Origin: Nocardiopsis eucommiae
Lineage (GTDB): Bacteria; Actinomycetota; Actinomycetes; Streptosporangiales; Streptosporangiaceae
DNA: 64,000 bases
Direction: 5' to 3'
NCBI GenBank assembly: GCA_018388625.1
Contig: CP074402.1
Location: forward strand, 3,534,001-3,598,000
Within the stretch, counting starts at the first letter, position 1. Every line of letters begins with the position of its first letter. Under the pieces are notes generated by a model. That model was not told the DNA's origin. It did no database searches and saw only the letters and a list, made by a program, of their open reading frames with translations. This document shows, piece by piece, positions 45,508 to 52,074 of the stretch. A program made the position numbers and the translations under genes.

Positions 45508-45544
45508 GGTGTGCCTTTCTGGTGTGGGTCTTTCCGGTTGGGGA

Positions 45545-45567
45545 CGGCCGGACTTCCCTCCCGGCCG
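45545..45567 (-). repeat. Leader hairpin copy 3
   Basis: CGGCCGG-G-AGGGAAG-T-CCGGCCG; the last stem pair is G-T where other copies have G-C. Confidence 0.8.
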
Positions 45568-45604
45568 GGGGCGGGTGGCCGCCGACACTGACGGCCACCC
45601 GGGT

Positions 45605-45883
45605 TCAGCGGTCGCGGCGCAGGACGATGTCCTCGCACGCCCCGATGAAGATCTCTTCGATGCGCTCGGGGGCCAGGGCCTCCAGGCCGCGACGCCCTCG
45701 GATGTACGCACCGGCGGGAACCCAGTGGAACGCGCCGAGCCGTTTCTGGATCAGTCGGAAGGCCTTTGCGCGGAGGCCGGGAGGGCAGATGCCTCGGCTG
45801 TGCAGGTTGGCGATGGTGGTCTCCACGGCGGCGATGCTGATCTCGGGGCTCTCGTGGTAGGTCACCCAGTAGCTGTTGTTCAT
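45605..45883 (-). CDS. Hypothetical protein
   Basis: 92 aa from ATG 45883 (MNNSYWVTYHESPEISIAAV). Helical C-terminus with basic patch (LRAKAFRLIQKRLGAFHW). Leader has CAGAAAGAGAACC but a different GC hairpin. Confidence 0.6.
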   Translation of the reverse strand: MNNSYWVTYHESPEISIAAVETTIANLHSRGICPPGLRAKAFRLIQKRLGAFHWVPAGAYIRGRRGLEALAPERIEEIFIGACEDIVLRRDR

Positions 45884-45953
45884 GTGGTGGTTCTCTTTCT
45901 GGTGGGAGTGTTCGGGGTGGGGGTGGGGCCCCGGAGGGCCCCAGGGGGCGGGG

Positions 45954-46127
45954 TTACCGCCGGAGGTAGGCCGCAAGGGCCTGTTCGGGTGTGAGCCCGT
46001 GGCGGCGCGCGAGGCGCTCCACCTCGGCCCAGTCGCGGTTGAGGTAGTCCCACGCGAGGTCGTCGCCGCGGAAGGCGTCCTTCTCGGTCATGGTGTAGGC
46101 GGCGAGGGCGTTGATGAGGTTCTGCAT
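45954..46127 (-). CDS. Small protein
   Basis: 57 aa: MQNLINALAAYTMTEKDAFR ... RRHGLTPEQALAAYLRR. Helical, possibly a small HTH-like fold. Supported by the full leader module (promoter P2, hairpin copy 4, GAAAGGCCACACC-ATG). Confidence 0.65.
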   Translation of the reverse strand: MQNLINALAAYTMTEKDAFRGDDLAWDYLNRDWAEVERLARRHGLTPEQALAAYLRR

Positions 46128-46152
46128 GGTGTGGCCTTTCGGTTGGGGTGTT

Positions 46153-46175
46153 CGGCTGGGCTTCCCTCCCTGCCG
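46153..46175 (-). repeat. Leader hairpin copy 4
   Basis: CGGC-A-GGG-AGGGAAG-CCC-A-GCCG, one A-A mismatch in the stem. Confidence 0.8.
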
Positions 46176-46183
46176 ATAACTCT

Positions 46184-46213
46184 ATTATTGCACGAACTAC
46201 CGTCGCCATGCAA
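46184..46213 (-). promoter_or_regulatory. Repeated promoter P2
   Basis: TTGCAT, 18-base spacer with CGACGGTAGTTCGTGC, AATAAT. Drives 46127. Confidence 0.75.
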
Positions 46214-46228
46214 GGTAGAGTCCCCCAC

Positions 46229-46438
46229 CTACCGAACCGCTGAAATGAACGACACCGACCGCACGTGCAACACCGTGCCCTCAACCGTCTCAACCCGATG
46301 ACGGGCCACCCGCACCCCATACAGGGCCAACCGGGCACACTTCTCGCAATCGCAGGGACCCGTGTACGTGCCGCTCCCGCGCGCCGACTCGACACTTCCG
46401 AAATAGATGATGGGGTCACCAAAGTTGAGGCGCTTCAT
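46229..46438 (-). CDS. Small Cys-rich protein
   Basis: 69 aa (MKRLNFGDPIIYFGSVESAR). GPCDCEKCARLA may bind zinc; the rest is a beta barrel-like fold. Leader: hairpin copy 5 and GAAAGGCCCC. Confidence 0.6.
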   Translation of the reverse strand: MKRLNFGDPIIYFGSVESARGSGTYTGPCDCEKCARLALYGVRVARHRVETVEGTVLHVRSVSFISAVR

Positions 46439-46459
46439 GATGGGGCCTTTCGGGACACC

Positions 46460-46486
46460 GGGGGTCGGGCTTCCCTCCCGACCCCC
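46460..46486 (-). repeat. Leader hairpin copy 5
   Basis: Ten-bp stem GGGGGTCGGG/CCCGACCCCC around AGGGAAG. No P-type promoter behind it; the preceding gene ends 12 bases away. Confidence 0.8.
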
Positions 46487-46498
46487 GAAAAATGGGGA

Positions 46499-46699
46499 CT
46501 ACGGGGCGAAGGTGGAAATGGCCTCGTCGACATCCACACCGTGCTCCCCGCACAGGCCGTGGAGGCGGCGGCGGGTCATCTCGTAGTCACCATCGTCGCC
46601 GTCGTTCAGGGCGGACTCGAAGGTGGCTTCGAAGAAGAGTTCAACGGCCTCGGCGACGAGGAGGAGGGCTTCGCGGTCGAGCTTGTCGATGGTGCTCAT
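46499..46699 (-). CDS. Small acidic protein
   Basis: 66 aa (MSTIDKLDREALLLVAEAVE), helical, net negative. Full leader module (P3, hairpin copy 6). Confidence 0.6.
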   Translation of the reverse strand: MSTIDKLDREALLLVAEAVELFFEATFESALNDGDDGDYEMTRRRLHGLCGEHGVDVDEAISTFAP

Positions 46700-46717
46700 G
46701 GTGTGGCCTTTCGGTTG

Positions 46718-46737
46718 GGCGGGCTTCCCTTCCCGCC
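46718..46737 (-). repeat. Leader hairpin copy 6
   Basis: GGCGGG-AAGGGAAG-CCCGCC; loop with one extra A. Confidence 0.8.
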
Positions 46738-46745
46738 ACATGCAT

Positions 46746-46775
46746 ATTATTTCACGACATGACGTCATTGTGCAA
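46746..46775 (-). promoter_or_regulatory. Repeated promoter P3
   Basis: TTGCAC, 18-base spacer, AATAAT. The spacer here contains the palindrome TGACGTCA in place of GACGTTAG. Confidence 0.7.
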
Positions 46776-46809
46776 GCTGGGGCCCGGGGCGCCAACCCCG
46801 GGCCGAATG

Positions 46810-47004
46810 CTAGGCCTCCCACACCCCGACAGGGGTGGTGTATTCCCACTGCTCGTCGGGGGCCCCGCACTCACCGCAGGCGCCAGCTTCGGCGTCTTCG
46901 CAGTCCACGCAAACCCCGTCGTCGGTGGCCAGGTCGATCTCCAGCTCCAGGAGTTCGATGAGGTAGGCGAGGGCAAGGGCGGAGGTGCGGGCGGTGAGGG
47001 TCAT
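46810..47004 (-). CDS. Small zinc-ribbon-like protein
   Basis: 64 aa. N-terminal helix (ALALAYLIELLELEIDLA), then VCVDCEDAEAGACGECGAP, two CxxC pairs fit to bind zinc. Full leader module (P4, hairpin copy 7). Confidence 0.65.
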   Translation of the reverse strand: MTLTARTSALALAYLIELLELEIDLATDDGVCVDCEDAEAGACGECGAPDEQWEYTTPVGVWEA

Positions 47005-47027
47005 GTGGGGTCTTTCTGTTCGTGCGG

Positions 47028-47050
47028 GTGTTGGGCTTCCCTCCCAACAC
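47028..47050 (-). repeat. Leader hairpin copy 7
   Basis: GTGTTGGG-AGGGAAG-CCCAACAC. The whole leader is nearly identical to that of 50807. Confidence 0.8.
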
Positions 47051-47054
47051 GTTT

Positions 47055-47084
47055 ATTATCGCACGAACTAACGTCGCATGGCAA
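47055..47084 (-). promoter_or_regulatory. Repeated promoter P4
   Basis: TTGCCA, 18-base spacer TGCGACGTTAGTTCGTGC, GATAAT. Confidence 0.75.
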
Positions 47085-47093
47085 GGTGGCCCA

Positions 47094-47457
47094 TCAGCCC
47101 ACCAGGAAAGACACCGGAGCCCACACGCCCTGGCCCTCGCCGTCCACGACCACCCACACGTGCGACCCCTCCAGACGCCCGCCAGAGGGCCACCACGCCC
47201 CCACCACACCGCGCCGAACCTCATCCTCCGGCGGAACCGTCACGGTCGCCCGCTCCCCCTAGGGCCCACGACACGCCCACCCACCGGGAACCGCTTCCTC
47301 AGCACCGGAACCCACAGCGCGAACCCGCCCCCGCGCATCCACAGAATGGGGTCCTCCCCCGGAACCTCTCCACACCCACCACGCGCTGCTCCCCACCCGT
47401 GTCCCGGGACACCATCACTTCGCCCTCCAGCTTCCACGTCCACCCGTGGCGGCTCAC
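47094..47457 (-). CDS. Hypothetical beta-rich protein (two frame breaks)
   Basis: 121 aa after adding one G at 47356-47360 and one at 47255-47259. Reads MSRHGWTWKLEGEVMVSRDT, EDPILWMRGGGFALWVPVLR, then GSHVWVVVDGEGQGVWAPVS. GTG start overlaps the upstream stop (GTGA). No family. Confidence 0.5.
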
Positions 47458-47789
47458 CCACGCATCCCCTCCTCGGGGCCCCAGGACTCCGGGGTGGTCG
47501 GCTTGGGAGGCGCGGACATGATGAGTCGGCGGGAGAACCGGTTCACGACGTCGGACAGGGTCGCGCCGTGGTCTTCGCACGCCAGGGACAGGAACCCGGT
47601 CGCGCGGGCCGCTTCGACGCGGGCGAGGTGCGCGCGGTCCCTGCACCCGAACAGGTCCCGGATCAGCTCGGCCTGGTCGTCCACCTCGGGGTCGAAGTCG
47701 GCCAGGGCTTCGACGGCCAGGCGGTGAGAGGTCTCGGTGTGTTCGAGGTGGGCGTAGGCGTCGCGGGTGGTCTCGTACTCGTGGTTCAT
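47454..47789 (-). CDS. Hypothetical helical protein
   Basis: 111 aa (MNHEYETTRDAYAHLEHTET). Long helices (HLARVEAARATGFLSLACE). Leader: hairpin copy 8, no P-type promoter. Confidence 0.6.
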   Translation of the reverse strand: MNHEYETTRDAYAHLEHTETSHRLAVEALADFDPEVDDQAELIRDLFGCRDRAHLARVEAARATGFLSLACEDHGATLSDVVNRFSRRLIMSAPPKPTTPESWGPEEGMRG

Positions 47790-47811
47790 GGGGGTTGCCT
47801 TCCTGGTGGGT

Positions 47812-47839
47812 GGGGGCGCGGCTTCCCTTCCGCGCCCCC
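47812..47839 (-). repeat. Leader hairpin copy 8
   Basis: Ten-bp stem GGGGGCGCGG/CCGCGCCCCC with loop AAGGGAAG; the closing pairs differ from other copies yet still pair. Confidence 0.8.
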
Positions 47840-47851
47840 GGGGGTGGTGGG

Positions 47852-48325
47852 TCAGAAAATGAGGTTGGTGAGCCGGTCCACGGCTTCGCTTTCGAGGGCG
47901 CGGGCCGTGGTGAGAGCGGCCCGGGTCTTCTCCAGCTTCATCACGTCGTAGGGGCGGCCGACCGCGTTCACGTCCTCCGAGAGGGCGGCCTCGCGGTCCT
48001 CCAGTTCCTGCACGCGCTTGGTGTAGTAGCGCAGGTTCTGGGAGGCGACCTCGGCCGGGTGGCGGCGAGGCCGGTTGCCTTCCTGGTGGCGGGCAAGGTA
48101 GGCGTCGAACTCGTCGGCCGGGATGAACTTCTGGGCGCGGCCGGGGCCGGAGTGGTCGAGCTTCGCGACCTTCGGGAAGTCGGTGTGGCGGCGACGCCAG
48201 TTCGACAGGGCGCCGGTGGTGATCTGGGCGCGGCGGGCGGCTTCGGCGAAGTTGATCAGCTCGTCATCACGTCCGACGAACTCCGGGCGGGGGTACTCGG
48301 TGCGGGCGGCAGGGGTGTGGGGCAC
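47852..48325 (-). CDS. HTH DNA-binding protein
   Basis: 157 aa from GTG 48325 (CAGAAAGACC upstream). Winged HTH: LINFAEAARRAQITTGALSN, WRRRHTDFPKVAKLD, then KFIPADEFDAYLARH, an excisionase/Nu1-like layout. The C-terminal coiled coil (YYTKRVQELEDREAALSED) likely dimerises. Candidate regulator of the small-gene array. Confidence 0.7.
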   Translation of the reverse strand: MPHTPAARTEYPRPEFVGRDDELINFAEAARRAQITTGALSNWRRRHTDFPKVAKLDHSGPGRAQKFIPADEFDAYLARHQEGNRPRRHPAEVASQNLRYYTKRVQELEDREAALSEDVNAVGRPYDVMKLEKTRAALTTARALESEAVDRLTNLIF

Positions 48326-48345
48326 GGTCAGGTCTTTCTGGTGGT

Positions 48346-48371
48346 GGGGGCGGGCTTCCCTTCCCGCCCCC
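48346..48371 (-). repeat. Leader hairpin copy 9
   Basis: GGGGGCGGG/CCCGCCCCC stem, AAGGGAAG loop. Confidence 0.8.
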
Positions 48372-48390
48372 GGGGTGTTCGGTGTGGGGG

Positions 48391-48765
48391 TTAGCCGAGC
48401 TCGAGGGCCAGGAGGACGTTGGTGCAGTCGCACCCGAACCCCTCAACCACGGTGGTCTTGCAGCGGGAGCAGTCGTCGCGGTCAGCGGGCAGGGCGTCCA
48501 CGTCCACGCCGCGCTTCATCAGGCGGGAGAACACGGCGCCGTCCACCTGGTTGTGGTGGTGGAGGGCGGCTCGTTCGGCGTCCTCGGCCTCCTTGTACGC
48601 GGTGTGTTTGACGGGGGTGGGGTTGGCCCGCCAGATAGCTCGGTGCCACAGGAACGCGGTGTGAGCGTCCAGGTAGGCCAGGCGGGCGCGTTCGCGGGCG
48701 AACCACAGGGGGGACTGGAGGACGCTGTTGATGCTGGGGATGTGGGTGGGCGCGGTGGTGGTCAT
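48391..48765 (-). CDS. Hypothetical protein with C-terminal Cys cluster
   Basis: 124 aa from ATG 48765. Helical N-terminus (SPLWFARERARLAYLDAHTA); DDCSRCKTTVVEGFGCDC near the end fits a zinc site. Leader has GAAAGGCCCCC but another GC hairpin. Confidence 0.6.
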   Translation of the reverse strand: MTTTAPTHIPSINSVLQSPLWFARERARLAYLDAHTAFLWHRAIWRANPTPVKHTAYKEAEDAERAALHHHNQVDGAVFSRLMKRGVDVDALPADRDDCSRCKTTVVEGFGCDCTNVLLALELG

Positions 48766-48835
48766 GGTGGGGGCCTTTCTGGGTGGTGGGGGTGTGGGGG
48801 CCGCCCCCGGGGCGGGCGGGGGCGGCCGAGGAGGG

Positions 48836-48949
48836 TTACCAGTCGGCGCGGCCGAGGCGGTAGGCGCGGGCGGCGGCCTTGCGGTTGTGGCGGTCGCGGC
48901 GGCGGGCGTTGCGCTTGACCCCGGCGGCGACACCGGCCTTCTTGCTCAT
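48836..48949 (-). CDS. 37-aa basic protein
   Basis: MSKKAGVAAGVKRNARRRDR ... AYRLGRADW. Strongly Arg/Lys-rich; may bind nucleic acid. ATG overlaps the previous stop (ATGA). Confidence 0.5.
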   Translation of the reverse strand: MSKKAGVAAGVKRNARRRDRHNRKAAARAYRLGRADW

Positions 48950-49023
48950 GTGGCGGCGGGAGGCGGGGAGAAGAAGTCGTACTCGGTGCCGTCGATGGTG
49001 GTGGGGCGCTCGATGCCGGTCAT
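48946..49023 (-). CDS. 25-aa microprotein with a full leader module
   Basis: MTGIERPTTIDGTEYDFFSP then PPAAT. Too short for normal gene finding, but it has promoter P5, hairpin copy 10 and GAAAGGCCACACC-ATG, and is coupled to the next gene. Could be a leader peptide for the 37-aa basic protein. Confidence 0.55.
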   Translation of the reverse strand: MTGIERPTTIDGTEYDFFSPPPAAT

Positions 49024-49041
49024 GGTGTGGCCTTTCGTTCT

Positions 49042-49059
49042 GGGGGCTTCCCTTCCCCC
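49042..49059 (-). repeat. Leader hairpin copy 10
   Basis: GGGGG-AAGGGAAG-CCCCC. Confidence 0.8.
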
Positions 49060-49071
49060 TGCGATGCCCCT

Positions 49072-49101
49072 ATTATTGCATGAACTACCGTCATAGTGCA
49101 A
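49072..49101 (-). promoter_or_regulatory. Repeated promoter P5
   Basis: TTGCAC, 18-base spacer with GACGGTAGTTCATGC, AATAAT. Confidence 0.75.
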
Positions 49102-49142
49102 GCGGGGAGGGAACTTCACCGACCCCTCCCCCACCCAACCCC

Positions 49143-49499
49143 CTAGCCAGCCAACGCCTTAACCCGGAAGTACGCGGCCACGCCGCGCTCCTCGGCCGCC
49201 CACACCTGCACCATGCCCTCCGGGGCAGCATCCACCTCCGCGTAAAGCTTCAGGGCCTCCTCCCAGGCCTCCAGCGCCACCAGGGCTTCAACCGCGATCT
49301 CGGTCCGCTCAACAGCCGGAACTGACCGAATGGCCTCGGCCGCGTCGGCCATGAGACCAACCTCCTGGCCGTAGTGGACCTCGTCCACGCGGACCATGCG
49401 GACGCCGGTGAGATCCTCGACGTGGTAGGCGGCCGAGGAGGCGGCGGACTTCACGCGGAACAGCGCGATGCGGGCGGCGGTGACGGTGTCCTTGGTCAT
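49143..49499 (-). CDS. Hypothetical helical protein
   Basis: 118 aa from ATG 49499 (MTKDTVTAARIALFRVKSAA). Ala/Glu-rich helices (ALVALEAWEEALKLYAEVD). Full leader module (P6, hairpin copy 11). Confidence 0.6.
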   Translation of the reverse strand: MTKDTVTAARIALFRVKSAASSAAYHVEDLTGVRMVRVDEVHYGQEVGLMADAAEAIRSVPAVERTEIAVEALVALEAWEEALKLYAEVDAAPEGMVQVWAAEERGVAAYFRVKALAG

Positions 49500-49524
49500 G
49501 ATGGGCCTTTCGGTTCGGCGTCCG

Positions 49525-49540
49525 CGGGGCTTCCTCCCCG
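49525..49540 (-). repeat. Leader hairpin copy 11
   Basis: CGGGG-AGGAAG-CCCCG. Confidence 0.75.
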
Positions 49541-49553
49541 CCCTGACATGACA

Positions 49554-49583
49554 ATTATTGCACAACTTAACGTCGCCCGGCAA
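49554..49583 (-). promoter_or_regulatory. Repeated promoter P6
   Basis: TTGCCG, 18-base spacer with CGACGTTAAGTTGTGC, AATAAT. Confidence 0.7.
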
Positions 49584-49642
49584 GTCGAACAAAACAGGGG
49601 GCAGACCCACCCGGGCCCACCCCCAACAACCACCTACAGGAA

Positions 49643-50218
49643 CTACTCCGACATCCAAAGCCGAAACCGCTCCAACTCCTCGAACTCGAACAGATACGCC
49701 CGCCCCTCCTTCAACGGACGCCCATCCGGCCCCACCACCGGCTTCGGAAACTTATCCGGGTAACGCGGCTTCCACGTGTCCCGCAAAGTCCGCACAGGAA
49801 CCCCCGTCCGATCCGAGAACCCCGCCAAGGTCACATGATCATCCGACACACCCTCCCGTTGCGTGCGCGCCGCCTCGGCCGCGGCCACCTGATCCAGCCG
49901 TGCCAACTCGAACAGCTGCGCGGGCTTCCCGGCCTTACCGGTCACGATCTTGCCGACAGGCTTGGGCCACAGGACGGGTTGGAGCTTCGGCCAGCGGCGC
50001 ACGTCCTGGACGTCCCGGTGTCGGTACCGGGCGAACCCTTCGAGGGTGGTGACTCCCCGGGCGCGGTCGAGTTCGTCGGGGTCGTAGGTGGGTTGTCCGG
50101 CCCGGGTGCCGACCTGTTCGGGTAGGGCGTCGGGGTTGTCGGTGAACTGGGTGAGGAGCTGGGTGGGGTCGATGTCACGGGTTCGCGCGTACTCGATGAG
50201 GGTGACGGGCTGTATCAT
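49643..50218 (-). CDS. Protein with two HTH-like segments
   Basis: 191 aa. Two excisionase-like halves: GVTTLEGFARYRHRDVQDVR with FELARLD, and HVTLAGFSDRTGVPVRTLRD with YLFEFEELERFRLW. May bind paired sites. Its leader (50219-50340) is long and structured and contains diverged GGGAAGCCC hairpin sequence. Confidence 0.65.
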   Translation of the reverse strand: MIQPVTLIEYARTRDIDPTQLLTQFTDNPDALPEQVGTRAGQPTYDPDELDRARGVTTLEGFARYRHRDVQDVRRWPKLQPVLWPKPVGKIVTGKAGKPAQLFELARLDQVAAAEAARTQREGVSDDHVTLAGFSDRTGVPVRTLRDTWKPRYPDKFPKPVVGPDGRPLKEGRAYLFEFEELERFRLWMSE

Positions 50219-50340
50219 GGGTCTGCCTTTCTTGGGTCCCTTTCGGGGCGTCTGATAGGTCTTTCGGGGGCGGCCGGGCTTCCCACTTCCGGGCTTCGGC
50301 CTGGTCTTCGGCGCTAGACGCCGTCGAGGCCGCCCCTTTT
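50219..50340 (-). promoter_or_regulatory. Long structured leader of the double-HTH gene
   Basis: GGGGCGGCC near 50333 pairs with GGCCGCCCC near 50267, enclosing smaller hairpins and one GGGAAGCCC-like loop. Two GAAAGACC/GAAAGGGACC ribosome-site-like elements follow. Possible RNA-level control; boundaries approximate. Confidence 0.4.
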
Positions 50341-50349
50341 TCTACTTGC

Positions 50350-50382
50350 AAAGCCCGCCACCGGGATTCCGGGGCGGGCTTT
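50350..50382 (-). terminator. Terminator after the 50400 gene
   Basis: AAAGCCCGCC and GGCGGGCTTT pair perfectly across a 13-base loop, giving A-tract/T-tract ends in both directions. Confidence 0.75.
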
Positions 50383-50399
50383 CTGCTTGTTGTTGCTGG

Positions 50400-50807
50400 T
50401 CAGAGGATCATTTCCTCCATGGTGTCGTGCACCCCGGCATCCTCGGGGCCGATGCCCATGTACGCGATGACGGCGCGGACCCTCGCCCCGGCTTCCGCGA
50501 TCATGTCGCGGCGCTCGCCGGGGTCGCTGTCTCGCTGGGCGAGAATCGCGTCCGTGAGGGCCCGGTCCGCGAGGGCGAGGATGTCCCCGGGGAGGTCGCG
50601 GCCAAGGTGGTGGTCCCGAAGGCGTTCCACCCGGCGCGCGGCGGTAGCGTGCGCTTCCGGGGCTGCGTCGTAGGGCAGGTGGGGCAGGTTGACGGGGGTG
50701 GGGAGGGTGATGGCCAACTCTCGAATGGCGCCGTAGAGGACGGCCCACTGCCAGTGGGTGTTGTCGTGCTGGCGGTCGCTGGCGGCCCAGGGGTTCGCGG
50801 GGTTCAT
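50400..50807 (-). CDS. Hypothetical protein
   Basis: 135 aa from ATG 50807 (MNPANPWAASDRQHDNTHWQ). Helical. Full leader module (P7, hairpin copy 12) nearly identical to that of 47004. Function unknown. Confidence 0.6.
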   Translation of the reverse strand: MNPANPWAASDRQHDNTHWQWAVLYGAIRELAITLPTPVNLPHLPYDAAPEAHATAARRVERLRDHHLGRDLPGDILALADRALTDAILAQRDSDPGERRDMIAEAGARVRAVIAYMGIGPEDAGVHDTMEEMIL

Positions 50808-50830
50808 GTGGGGTCTTTCTGTTCGTGCGG

Positions 50831-50852
50831 GTGTTGGGCTTCCTCCCAACAC
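50831..50852 (-). repeat. Leader hairpin copy 12
   Basis: GTGTTGGG-AGGAAG-CCCAACAC. Confidence 0.8.
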
Positions 50853-50856
50853 ATTT

Positions 50857-50886
50857 ATTATCGCACGAACTAACGTCCTTGGGCAA
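50857..50886 (-). promoter_or_regulatory. Repeated promoter P7
   Basis: TTGCCC, 18-base spacer AAGGACGTTAGTTCGTGC, GATAAT. Confidence 0.75.
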
Positions 50887-50923
50887 GGTGGGGGCCGACC
50901 CGTGCGGCCGACCCCCGGCCAGG

Positions 50924-51291
50924 CTAGACCTGCGCAGCGCGCCAACGGGTCAGTGAGGACGTCACCCGACCCATGAAGTCCTCGTAGTGCTGCTCCCACT
51001 GGGGCATCTGGATCTGGAGGTAGAGGTGGTGCATTCCGGCCGCGCCGGTCCATGCGCGGGCGGCGGCCTCCACCCCGAGGGTGCGGGCCCAGTGGCGTCC
51101 GCCGAGGCCGTTGGGGTCAGCGAGCACGTCCGCCGCGCGGCCAATGAGGGTGATCCAGGTGACGAGGTCGGCGTCAACGCTGGCACTGTGGGGCCGGGGA
51201 GGATGATGTCGCATCCGGCGAGGGCGTCTACGAGGTCGGTGAGCGTGGTGTTCAGCTGGGCGCGCTGGTCTTCGGTGGCCTGGTGACTCAT
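50924..51291 (-). CDS. Hypothetical protein (frame break)
   Basis: 122 aa after adding one C at 51190-51193. MSHQATEDQRAQLNTTLTDL, then SVDADLVTWITLIGRAADVL and a helical end (MPQWEQHYEDFMGRVTSSL). Leader: hairpin copy 13, GAAAGGCCACACC, promoter P8. Confidence 0.55.
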
Positions 51292-51322
51292 GGTGTGGCC
51301 TTTCGTGTTGGGGTCTTTCGGT

Positions 51323-51343
51323 TGTCGGGCTTCCCTCCCGACA
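51323..51343 (-). repeat. Leader hairpin copy 13
   Basis: TGTCGGG-AGGGAAG-CCCGACA. Confidence 0.8.
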
Positions 51344-51348
51344 CACAC

Positions 51349-51378
51349 CATTAAACCAGGAACTAACGTCGTTGACAA
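51349..51378 (-). promoter_or_regulatory. Repeated promoter P8 (diverged -10)
   Basis: TTGTCA, 18-base spacer ACGACGTTAGTTCCTGGT, TTAATG. Spacer conserved, -10 weak. Confidence 0.55.
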
Positions 51379-51588
51379 CTAGGCATCCACGACAGCCGGA
51401 CGCCAACCCTCACCCGTAGTCACGAACCGCATCCCCGGCAGCCCCTCCAACGGAACACGGGCGGCCCGCGCCAACACCACGGCCGGAACCTTCAACGGCT
51501 CCCCGATCGTGTACCCGTGCGCGCCACCCAACTCCGCGACCGCGTCCTCATCACGGCCGACCACCATGTTCACCTCGAACTCATCCAT
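51379..51588 (-). CDS. Small hypothetical protein
   Basis: 69 aa (MDEFEVNMVVGRDEDAVAEL). Beta/alpha mix (PLKVPAVVLARAARVPLEGL). No family recognised. Confidence 0.55.
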   Translation of the reverse strand: MDEFEVNMVVGRDEDAVAELGGAHGYTIGEPLKVPAVVLARAARVPLEGLPGMRFVTTGEGWRPAVVDA

Positions 51589-51627
51589 CCCCCGATCCTA
51601 CTCGGCTAGGGCGACAGACCCAGCTCC

Positions 51628-52017
51628 TCAGCGCGGCCTACCCCACGCCTGGGCCCGCAACCCGAGCGTTTCCGGCAACGCACCAGCACGAGCCCGCACA
51701 GCCACCGTCAGCAGCTCCGCCACCCACACGTCCCCCACCGTGACACCCGCGCCGAGCCCACCGACCTGTTCCCCTATCAGCCGCCGGGTTCCCTCACTCA
51801 GGTCGGAGAACGCGTCCAGGACCTCGTACACGAGAGACCCCGCAGGCCTGCCTTCCCCGCCCCCGAGCATCCTGACGAGCGGGCTGATCTGTCCGAACAG
51901 GTCGCGGTGGTCGTTGTCCTCGTTGATGCTTCGCCACACCGGGTGTTTCCAGTCGCCGGGGAGCATGAGGAGGAGGCCGACGAGTTCGCGGACGTGGGGG
52001 TTGTCGAGATCGTTCAT
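51628..52017 (-). CDS. Hypothetical protein
   Basis: 129 aa (MNDLDNPHVRELVGLLLMLP). Helical. The exact end is uncertain: adding one G in the GGGG before AGG would stop it a few codons earlier. Confidence 0.5.
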   Translation of the reverse strand: MNDLDNPHVRELVGLLLMLPGDWKHPVWRSINEDNDHRDLFGQISPLVRMLGGGEGRPAGSLVYEVLDAFSDLSEGTRRLIGEQVGGLGAGVTVGDVWVAELLTVAVRARAGALPETLGLRAQAWGRPR

Positions 52018-52074
52018 GCCCCTGTCCTACCGGTCTGCGGTGTGGGGGCGGGGTGGGTTGGCCGGGTTCGGCCA

